Shown one piece after another: positions 27,867 to 35,000 of a stretch of 35,000 nucleotides of DNA (its first letter is position 1; each line of letters opens with the position of its first letter). Both the position numbers and the translations under genes were made by a program. The notes beneath the pieces were generated by a model. That model was not told the origin of the DNA. It saw nothing but the letters and a program-made list of their open reading frames with translations, and ran no database searches. Source of the stretch: Prorocentrum cordatum (Eukaryota; Sar; Dinophyceae; Prorocentrales; Prorocentraceae); contig CAUYUJ010009424.1 in the NCBI GenBank assembly GCA_963575745.1, forward strand, positions 331,655-366,654, written 5' to 3'.

Positions 27867-27906
<40 letters not shown>
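27867..27906 (+). repeat. (TA)n microsatellite
   Basis: About 20 TA units right after the 3' module, opening Ile/Tyr frames on both strands that are not genes. Confidence 0.95.
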
Positions 27907-27907
<1 letters not shown>

Positions 27908-28580
27908 TAAACAAGTGCATGTTGTCCTTGCGCGCGCTGCTGCATGTTCTTCCTTTCATTCTTCTATGCCTTGTAATAATATCTGCGCCGCTACCATTTT
28001 CTCTCGCAAGCAGGCGCAGGGCCGCCGTCGGCCACGCGCCCCGGTAGCGGAGCCGCCGCCCAGCCGCAGCCGCTCCCCCCTCACCAGCCGCGGGCATCAT
28101 CGATTGGCCTTCCGGCAGTCCCTCCGCCTGACCAAAGGAACCCGTGCATTCCCAACGGTGCAACCGATTGGGCTGCGCGAGATGCGCACGAAGGATATGT
28201 GGCTTCATCTATACAAGACCATAGGGTGCAGATACTTCGCGGGGATCGCCGGGACACGATCCAAAGTTAATGTTGTAGAGGGCGATCAACCTCCAGATAG
28301 ACCGGCAGAGAGTCGGATAGCGGCACTGCCCAAGGAGTGGTCTGAGAATTTGAATTGCCCAGATCATTGTTGCGCGGCTTGCCGCGATAGCGTGGATAAG
28401 AACGACAACCGAGCCATTTATATTCACGATGATGACAATTGCCCATCTAAGGTTGTGAAGAAGATAGTTGGTAATTTGGAAGTCTGTAAACCCCGAACGG
28501 CACAGCCGCAAGGGAAGCTGAAGGGCCAGCTATGTACGCGTGGGAACACTATCCGAAGAGATTGGACGACCCATAATTAG
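27907..28580 (+). pseudogene. Unrecognised + strand ORF remnant
   Basis: After an Arg/Pro-rich start the frame reads DMWLHLYKTIGCRYFAGIAG, ...IAALPKEWSENLNCPDHCCA, ACRDSVDKNDNRAIYIHDDD and ...KVVKKIVGNLEVCKP. Cys pairs (CPDHCCAAC) hint at a metal site. Stop at 28578-28580. The WLHL...CRYFAG text recurs near 29 kb. No family recognised; it is probably part of the same or a nested element. Confidence 0.4.
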
Positions 28581-28622
28581 TCGTTACGGACCATTTTGAC
28601 GGTGAGTCAGAACCAGGCGAGG

Positions 28623-29455
28623 TCAAGTCCGATGGAAGATATAGTACCAGAAATGGTCAAACGTTGAATTGCAGCACGCGCACCACTCGGAGCCCGAACA
28701 GGACGGCAAATATTTTCTTTGCAATGAGAAGGTGCCGCAAATGTGTCGCGGACAATGGATGCAGCAGAATGTCATGATACGAAATGGCCTCTCATATTCA
28801 CAGACATATGATTTGGCTGTGGCGCTCAATGAAGAGTTGAAGTCTACAAACGAATCAGTAGTGCAGCGATTTTGAAATAAACTATATGTTGATCCATGGA
28901 TTGTTTTCTGGGCAACATGCAAGCCTGACTCTGAAGGGAGCTTCGGAGGCAATTTTGACGGTCCGCCTCAAATAGTAGAGCAGATCAAAGAATGGCTGCA
29001 TTTGCAGTTGCATGTCGATCCTTGCACTACGTTGAGATGTAGATACTTCGCGGGCCCTCCAGGGGATCCGATGGACAAGCCCGTTCGTTACTGCGCGCGT
29101 GGAGAGATAATTGGACCGATGCTATGAACTGCCAAAGCCTTTTGCGTGGCTGGTGCATGTTTTTTTCAGTTAAAACTATTGACAGATGGACTGGCAAGGT
29201 TGTTTTCATGCGCATTTGGGGACCGTCTAAGAATAGGCCCTCACACAGCCCTGCTGTTGACGGCTGGGGGGCCCATACTGCGTTTCCAGTTGTCCGAGGG
29301 GGGCCGGAAGTTATAATGAATATCATCTCCCAGGCGTTGGTTGGGAGCGCCCTGAATGATCCCCGCTGTGGAGGCGATGATCAGGGGGGACCTCGAACCA
29401 AGATGGCAGAAGTCCTCTCAGCGACGCAGTCGCCTGAGAAGGGATAGCCGCTCCT
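28623..29455 (+). pseudogene. Unrecognised ORF fragments
   Basis: 28669-28875 reads HHSEPEQDGKYFLCNEKVPQ and NGLSYSQTYDLAVALNEELK, then a stop, then IVEQIKEWLHLQLHVDPCTT and LRCRYFAGPPGDPMDKP (to about 29075). The frame then breaks several times. A GCA-loop hairpin lies at 29421-29433. No assignment. Confidence 0.35.
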
Positions 29456-29471
29456 GAGAGACGACAGCGCG

Positions 29472-30380
29472 TTGGCCCGAAAGGTCAACTCTTCGCTCAA
29501 GCGCGCGGGCGACGAGGAAGGTCAGCCGCCCGTTAAGGCAGCTAAGACCGAGTCCCCCATGAACGTTGACGCTGAAAGTGCGCCTTCGGCGGTCGCACTT
29601 TCAGATCCGCCTGCGGGCGCTCCGGGGGAAGCTAGTTATTCGAGCTCTGGCGCCGGGTATGGTGCTTCGAGCAGGAGTGCATCTTCTGGGCGCCCCAGCA
29701 CCGGCGCGGCCGGGGTTTGGGGATCGCGGTCAAATGCCAGGCCCGGCGGCGGAAATGACGGGCGGAACCCTGGCGGCCCAAACGAGGGCGGAGGGGGAGG
29801 TCAGCCTCCTGATCCTCGATCACCTGACCCCCGTCGATCGGATGGAGTGGGGGGTGGACCTGGTTTGCCTCATCGTGCCCGCGGAATTTGGAGCGCACTG
29901 CAGCGCAGAAAGCGAACAGGGGCGGGCGCAGCCGCGCCCCTGCCAAACAGCGAAGTGACTGACGAATGGCTTCGCTGCTTCAGAGATACAACAATGCTGT
30001 ATGCTGGCGTGGTAGACCCTTCCCTTGAAAACTCACTGGCATGGCTTCGATGCCATCAGCGGTGCCAGGCCATCACAATGATGGCGGAAGTGCACGGGCA
30101 TGGTCGGATTCCCTACAGCGGTGAGGATTTGGCCGCCACGATGCGGACTGGCAGGCCCCCAAGAGATTTCTTTCGACCTTTGGAACAGGGTACAAACGAA
30201 GGACATAAGTACTTGGGTGCCGCCATGCGTCTCATTGCTGTCTCTACGTGTAGATTCAGTGATGCGAAGAACAAGAGGCTTGGCCCCGGCTCAAGCCCAC
30301 AATCCTTTATGCGGGACCATCTCTATGGAACGGATGTAGACATTAAATGTGGAGCATGTGGGCCAACGCTTCTGGAATGA
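29472..30380 (+). CDS. Gly/Pro-rich ORF with a helical C-terminal half, possibly a second gag
   Basis: 302 codons without a break, the longest intact frame in the right 12 kb. The first 130 residues are Gly/Ser/Pro-rich (APGEASYSSSGAGYGASSRS, GGGGGQPPDPRSPDP). The rest is ordinary protein: SEVTDEWLRCFRDTTMLYAG, ...LAWLRCHQRCQAITMMAEVH and NEGHKYLGAAMRLIAVSTCR, ending ACGPTLLE. A disordered Gly-rich start followed by a helical domain would suit a gag-like protein of a second element, but no zinc finger follows. The first codon used (29472) is ATG-free in context; an ATG lies at 29560 (ESPMNVDAE). It contains a strong hairpin at 29572-29604. Confidence 0.45.
   Translation: MARKVNSSLKRAGDEEGQPPVKAAKTESPMNVDAESAPSAVALSDPPAGAPGEASYSSSGAGYGASSRSASSGRPSTGAAGVWGSRSNARPGGGNDGRNPGGPNEGGGGGQPPDPRSPDPRRSDGVGGGPGLPHRARGIWSALQRRKRTGAGAAAPLPNSEVTDEWLRCFRDTTMLYAGVVDPSLENSLAWLRCHQRCQAITMMAEVHGHGRIPYSGEDLAATMRTGRPPRDFFRPLEQGTNEGHKYLGAAMRLIAVSTCRFSDAKNKRLGPGSSPQSFMRDHLYGTDVDIKCGACGPTLLE
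29572..29604 (+). repeat. Perfect 11-bp inverted repeat with TTCG at the tip
   Basis: CTGAAAGTGCG at 29572-29582 and CGCACTTTCAG at 29594-29604; the 11-base interior contains C-TTCG-G, a very stable RNA tetraloop if transcribed. Confidence 0.9.
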
Positions 30381-30710
30381 ATCAAGAAGGAAAGCGCGTG
30401 GAATAATCCGGTTTCCGGCCACGTGACTAATTTCAGGCCAGGGCAAAATGCGCAAATAAAGTATCGCCCGCCCCTAAAGCAGCGGCTAAGCTGCGGGGGG
30501 CTAGTTGGGCTTCAACGACGAACCCTAAGGCGCCGCCACCAGGTATGCGAGACCCTCCTCCCCCCCCTCCTCCTCCTAAATGGACCCCCACTTTGAGGGG
30601 GGAACCATCTCCTGCGAAAGCAGGCGCGCCGGCCGTTCGGAGCCCAAAAAATCTGCCTATGCCCCCCAGTCCTCCTCCGAAGGATCCGCCGCGATTGGGT
30701 TCTCAAAATA
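30381..30710 (+). other. Pro-rich low-complexity stretch
   Basis: Frames read PPPPPPP and PPSPPPKDPPR. A GCAGC/GCTGC hairpin lies near 30478-30495. No gene supported. Confidence 0.4.
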
Positions 30711-30790
30711 GTGTGTGTGTGTGTCTGTGTGTGTGTGTGTCTGTGTCTGTGTCTGTGTGTGTGTGTGCGTGTGTGTGTGTGTGCGTGTGA
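30711..30790 (+). repeat. (TG)n microsatellite with TC interruptions
   Basis: GTGTGTGTCTGTGTGTG-type dinucleotide run of about 80 bp, giving Cys/Val frames that are not protein. Confidence 0.95.
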
Positions 30791-31360
30791 GTCTGTTCCT
30801 CAGTCAGAGGCGCAGCCTATACGGTTTGGCACGGTTGCAGCAGATCTGAAGTCCATGAGGGCATTTGCCTCAGAAGCGCTCGGCACTCTTCAATTCGACC
30901 CCCCTGGGCCTCCCCCAGAGGGGACTGAGCAGCTGTCGCAGACGATTTATATCATATTGATTTGTCGCTGCTGAAGGGCGAAGTTCCAGGCGACGATCCT
31001 GTGGCTGAAATTGTTGAGCTTCTTCGCAATTCAGCCGAGCGCACTTGTCGCTTCGCAATGAAATTACGCTCTGTTGGCGAATGCGCTATGGGCGCACAGG
31101 TGTTGATTATGTTTGGGAGGTAGCGGTCGAAGAGGCAACTGTTCTGAAGGACGACGAGCGAACTTGGACATAGCGCGACTTGAATCAAGCGAGAGAAGAG
31201 AGAACTGAACCGTCAGAGTATTCGCTGCCATGCAAAAATTGGGCCCATTGCTTGCGCAATTTCCTTCAACTTCGACACCCGGGGTTAATTTTTATTGAAG
31301 AAATCCTATATGTGAGGATGCTTCTCGACCCCGTGACATGAACCGGCACAGCCGGGGCCC
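30791..31360 (+). other. Decayed region between ORFs
   Basis: Short + strand pieces such as ADLKSMRAFASEALGTLQFD (30841-30900) and LLKGEVPGDDPVAEIVELLR suggest broken coding DNA, but no frame exceeds 90 codons. AGGC-GCA-GCCT and CCGGC-ACA-GCCGG hairpins lie at 30808 and 31343. Confidence 0.35.
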
Positions 31361-31867
31361 ATGTCGGCGAGGGAGGAGGAGCACGGGCCCTTGTGGTTGA
31401 AGGACTTCCCGACAAAGAGGACGCCGGGTCGAACGCGGATGCACTGGGCAAGGAAAAAGGATCCAAACGACAATAGACTCAGGATTCCCTTCCCCAGGGA
31501 AAAGAACTTTCTAATGCACGGTGACGATGCGGATGTGGGCGCAAGTCCTGCTGCCGAGAATTTTCTCTTGCGCGCGAACCCCCCACTGACGCCTAATCAT
31601 AAACGGCTCCGTCCCGAGGTGCAAGACCTTGCAGGTCGGGCTAGGGGCGTCGGCCGCGCGACATTGAATATCGACGGAGAACCTCTGCACCTTGCATCGC
31701 GGAAGCGAGTGGACGTTCGAGAGAAAACGAGCGACGAGGTGCGGAAGCAGGTTACTGAAGCCCACGGGGCTGGCCCAGTACCCCCGCACATTACGGCTGC
31801 TCGTGGGCGCACCTATAGCACAATCAAGGACAACGCACGCTTGGTACAATCATTGACGGTGAAATAA
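31361..31867 (+). pseudogene. Unrecognised basic ORF
   Basis: 168 codons, reading MSAREEEHGPLWLKDFPTKR, then ...NHKRLRPEVQDLAGRARGVG and ...RKRVDVREKTSDEVRKQVTE. Charged and basic, with no domain seen. It precedes the KptA-like ORF by 110 bp in the same orientation. Confidence 0.35.
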
Positions 31868-31979
31868 AAACGGATGAGTTTGAGCCAGCGCTCATATATT
31901 TCTGAGAGCAGAGTTCGATTCGGATGACGGACCAGACTCTCTTCCACAGGAGGTTTCTAACGCGCTCATTCCACTTGTA

Positions 31980-32828
31980 ATGCCGCATGACGCCCCCGGC
32001 ACAGCCGAGGAAGCGGAGGAAACAACCCTGAAGAATTATCGCGGTGCTGCCATGCTGGGGAGCTCAAACTTCTGGCGGAAGCGTAGTCACCGATCTCGCA
32101 CACAAGCACAATCCATAGGTGAGTGCTTGGTGTACCTGGCGAAACATTGTGCTGAGTACGCCCGATCATCGGGCGTGTGGGTATACGTGGGTGATCTGAT
32201 CCAGAAAATGATGTCATACGGAATATCACATGCCACTACTGCTCTTGCCATGCACGCTTTCACGATGCTGCCATCAGGAGAGATCGATGTTCTCGGTGTC
32301 CGATCCGATGATATGAGGATCATCGAAGGAACGAGGGTATATGCGCAATGGAATTCTTTCCTGACCCCCGACGCCTCATACGACGCAGTGGTTGATGAGG
32401 ACAGCGGGAATCGAGTCATCAATGTCGATGGAGCGGAACGGGCCACCAAGCCCATCCCATTGTTCTTTCGCGCGTGTCAGGTGCACTCTTGTTTTGCTCG
32501 CAACATTGAGCGCATGTATGCTCCTTACGAATTTGGGATGGCGCGGTGTCATGGGCATTTGTTGCACGTTACATCCATGGAGGCTATAAAGGAATCAACT
32601 CTTGGTAGGGGGATCGTCAAATACCCGAGTAAGCGCAACGGGCTGTGCAAGGCGCCGGATTCTGATATCCTCAGATTGAGACCAGCGAAGCATGAATTTC
32701 CCCCACAGCACGCTCAGTATATTCCCCACTGGCTCAGCCAGCGCAAGGGCGGTGACGCTCCACCCATCAGGGCGTGCCAGGTTGAGGGCGCTGTTTCTGT
32801 CGGCGGTGGATTGCCCACTCGAGGATAG
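31980..32828 (+). pseudogene. ORF with faint similarity to RNA 2'-phosphotransferase (KptA/Tpt1)
   Basis: 282 codons, opening MPHDAPGTAEEAEETTLKNY. Residues about 42-70, ECLVYLAKHCAEYARSSGVW then VYVGDLIQKM, fit the 'LSYLLRHGAE......GWV.V.DLL' winged-helix start of KptA/Tpt1. About 25 residues on, FTMLPSGEIDVLGVRS fits 'RF.L..DG...IRA', though the QGHS that should follow is not there (DDMR). Later LLHVTSMEAIKESTLGRGIV could correspond to 'LYHGT.......I...GL'. KptA removes the 2'-phosphate left by tRNA splicing, using NAD. The catalytic Arg/His set is not clear, so if the homology is real the copy is decayed. It sits among retroelement-type ORFs. Confidence 0.3.
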
Positions 32829-33700
32829 CGGCCTCGAGCAATTACCCCACATTTATGGGGCATTGAGGCGGCGCACAATGATAATTGGCAGTATGTTATT
32901 GTCTGCAACAGACGGGTACTGTCTCGCCTTCGATACCGCATCTGTCGTGAAGGGGTTTTCGCAACGACAGGTGTTGCGCGTTTTAATGACTTTTCTCGAA
33001 TAATACAACTGGCGACGGTGCGTCAGATAGGCATGAACCATCAGGCGCTGATGGTGTGAACCTTGATCTTTTCCCAAGAATGGCATGCATGGGAAGTGGC
33101 CTTCTCGCCTGATACCATCAGGCCGTGGGTTTTCTCTGATGAGGACGTACTTGACGCCAGGCGACCCATTCTTTCTGACGAGGAAAAGATTTTTATAATG
33201 CAGAAGCCGTGGACTGATGACGACAGGTACATTTGTGCGAACTGCCTCGCTGCAAGGGCAGGTTTTGGATAGTGTTGTGTTTATATTGCCATGTTATGGT
33301 CATACGAATCGAATGTCAGAGCGAATTATCTGCAGAAGCTGGCCGAACAGGCGTTGTCTGCTGCCTGGGCGCCACTGGGCCTAGGGCCGCGTCCGGAGAA
33401 GCCCCCGAGGGGAGAGAACCGGTCCAAGGCCGTTGTTCATGGGCTAAGAGCCTAGAGCAATGAACAAAAGCTCTTCTGATGCCTAGGACAATCTGGCCAA
33501 GGTGGAACAGCATCAACGCAAGTGGGCTCTTGATGAGGCAGCCCGTAATAAGGCGGCGTCGGCTGGTGGGGCATGCATTTTTTCGATGCCGGGGACTGTT
33601 CTGTCATGGCGTCCCAGTAGCGCCTCGGCTCAGCCGCCGGCGCGACGTGAACCTTTCTTCCAGTATCTTGAACCCTTGAAGCTTGGATTTCTCGATTGAT
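32829..33700 (+). pseudogene. Short broken + strand ORFs
   Basis: 32853-33003 reads RTMIIGSMLLSATDGYCLAF and FDTASVVKGFSQRQ; 33063-33272 reads EWHAWEVAFSPDTIRPWVFS, DEDVLDARRPILSDEEKIFI and ends with YICANCLAARAG; 33502-33699 ends EPFFQYLEPLKLGFLD. None is recognised. Hairpins ACCATCAG/CTGATGGT (33037-33055) and CGGC-TCA-GCCG (33626-33636) lie within. Confidence 0.3.
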
Positions 33701-35000
33701 TGAAACACAAGCACAGGGGCGATGATCGCCCCGCTGCTGCTCTATGGTGGCCATGTATCTGGACACCTGACCTTGACCAATACGCTCGCCCTAAGAAATG
33801 TTCTGCGCTCGCTGTGTTCGATTGGGACCACGTTAGTGCAGATCTTATGCAACCAGAAGTGGGCTGAGATCAGTGGGAAAAGGAAATGGAGGAGAGGGGA
33901 GTTGTTATTCCAACGTTACAAATATTGATTGACAATTCTGGAGCGGCGAACCAGGCGCCCGCATTCACCACTCTTGGAGACTGAGATATTGATTTTCAAA
34001 TTGTTGTTGATCTTCATCACCGGCCAAGCCGAGTGATGATGTGGTTTTACAACGTGAAAAAAGGCGGAAAAGGCCGAATGGTGTTTCCAATGTTTACATT
34101 GCACAGCGTCACAAGATGATTCTTGCAGATAGGGACTTGGCTTTCCGGCATGATTAAATCTCGATTTATGATTGCATGGGTGGTTACAGACATGACAACG
34201 ACACATACGAGAGGTCAGATGTCATCAGAGTTGCACCACAGTTCGTTCTTGAATACATGGCGGTTGACCCAAACGCGAGGCAACTGGATTCGGACGTGAT
34301 CCATGAAGCGCCTCCAGGCTTAGGACAGTTCATAGATCAGATTTGGGATCAGCCGTTCAACCGTGCCCCTGTCCATGGATGAGGGGGGAGGGTTGTTTTA
34401 GCTGTGCGCGAGATGATATTCTTGTGTATGTATGCGGGAATGTCTATTGCGTTTCCCAGGCATAAAGTGCAGCGTACTCCGATGTCTGATCAATACTCCG
34501 GGGATGCATATGCTCTGGATTGTCGAACCCGATAAACATTCGAAGCATTCGATTTGCCTGGTAATTGGCTTGGAGGATTTGGAACTGAGGTTTCCAAGAC
34601 CGCGCGAGATAATTGTTCCAGTATTCATGAAACCATTGTCTTCATTAGCATGTTGACAAATCAATTACGAAGTGTCAACATTTGTCACGCTAGTAGCCTT
34701 CTCGGAGGTTTTAAAACCGATGACGCTATCGACGAGACTGGATGGATTGATCCGGACAGAGTTCGATCCTGGGCGGATGAGTCCAGGACTGAGGCATATA
34801 TACCACAAGCACCGGCAGGCACGCCGGGTGGCGGATCTTCCCGCGATGGCAATGGCGCTGGGCCGCTCATGGACGGCATCTACGACGCGACCGTCGACTA
34901 CGAAGACAAAAGCGAAACTGGATATATTCAAGGGCATCATGCATATGTTTCTCGAGCCCAGCCAGTTACTGGCCGCGGCAAACAGTGGCAATGTCTTGTT
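33701..35000 (+). other. Decayed coding region running off the window
   Basis: Fragments such as RVAPQFVLEYMAVDPNARQL (about 34218-34277) and, to the right edge, LLGGFKTDDAIDETGWIDPD and MDGIYDATVDYEDKSETGYI in one + frame from about 34690 to 35000 (open at the edge). No family recognised. The minus-strand frames are shadows. Confidence 0.3.

Larger units (their letters stand above)
16250..27870 (+). mobile_element. Decayed Ty1/copia-like retrotransposon (dinoflagellate type)
   Basis: On the + strand, in order: gag-like region with Cys-rich and CCCH zinc modules (about 16.5-20.8 kb), aspartic protease (21.4-22.0), integrase with zinc arm and D-D-E core pieces (22.5-23.3), reverse transcriptase (24.7-25.5), RNase H (26.0-26.7) and an extra 3' module (27.2-27.9). 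Protease-integrase-RT-RNase H is the Ty1/copia order. Frames are split by single stops and frameshifts and key residues are changed, so it cannot encode a working polyprotein. I found no LTR pair, primer-binding site or target-site duplication; both ends are estimates, and the element may extend into the ORFs beyond 28 kb. Confidence 0.75.
16362..33636 (+). repeat. Dispersed family of about 20 short hairpins with ACA/GCA/TCA loops
   Basis: Copies (stem-loop-stem) at 16362-16374, 17004-17018, 18956-18966, 20189-20199, 20338-20350, 21456-21468, 22266-22276, 23494-23504, 24207-24221, 25681-25691, 26013-26025, 27003-27015, 28498-28508, 29421-29433, 29935-29943, 30808-30818, 31343-31355, 31997-32007, 32158-32176 and 33626-33636. 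Core CGGC-RCA-GCCG is exact in twelve; others have CGAC/GTCG, AGGC/GCCT or longer stems with the pairing kept. All are in the same orientation. Several have extra outer pairing, such as CCCGCC/GGCGGG around the 20189 copy and GCGCC/GGCGC around the 33626 copy. Function unknown. Confidence 0.75.

Noticed and set aside
27867-27906. (TA)n as a replication origin or telomere-like feature
   Set aside because: A plain dinucleotide microsatellite with no supporting context.
16250-28000. Long terminal repeats of the copia-like element
   Set aside because: I looked for a long direct repeat near 15.9-16.5 kb matching 27.0-29.5 kb and found none by eye; a self-alignment would be decisive.

Overview
The window looks like nuclear DNA of a core dinoflagellate. 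Coding signal is almost entirely on the + strand. Exons carry high-GC codons and are bounded by AG/GT or less usual AG/GA junctions, introns are stuffed with G-runs, GGT and GAC triplets and minisatellites, and the right half is a decayed Ty1/copia-like retroelement whose gag, protease, integrase, RT and RNase H segments resemble dinoflagellate copies I know. The extreme GC of the left half would suit a Prorocentrum-like genome, but the species is inference. No bacterial, organellar, tRNA, rRNA or CRISPR feature was seen.

1-7.14 kb: a spliced + strand gene (gene A), 5' incomplete, of a large dinoflagellate family of unknown function. Exons at 11-96, 401-1154 and 1527-1880 and a terminal exon at 6801-7139 are well supported because reading phase is kept across each proposed junction among the first three. 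Exons at 3579-3782, about 4073-4408 and about 4734-4849 are tentative. Exon 3 has an in-frame TGA. Two related G/C-rich minisatellite arrays lie between exons. 7.28-9.34 kb: a second + strand gene (gene B) begins about 140 bp after gene A stops, probably at a spliced-leader acceptor. Three phase-consistent exons encode an unknown protein with a long acidic, triplet-repeat tail.

9.34-16.2 kb: no convincing gene. It holds polypyrimidine/polypurine tracts, GAG, CTC and ATC microsatellites, a palindromic 11-mer repeated four times, two arrays of a 60-67 bp minisatellite, and between them a 159-bp tandem satellite of about 6.6 units that carries a tRNA-like B-box word.

16.2-27.9 kb: lower GC and a broken copia-type element in the order gag-like region with Cys-rich and CCCH zinc modules, protease, integrase, RT, RNase H, then an extra 3' module. 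It is interrupted by single stops and frameshifts, and catalytic residues are lost (DAG in protease, YAGD in RT). 27.9-35 kb: more decayed + strand ORFs, including a Gly/Pro-rich one and one with faint similarity to KptA/Tpt1 RNA 2'-phosphotransferase.

The most striking unexplained signal is a family of about 20 short hairpins (a GC stem closed on a trinucleotide ACA, GCA or TCA loop) scattered through 16.3-33.7 kb. All lie in the same orientation, some have compensatory stem changes, and I saw none in the first 16 kb.
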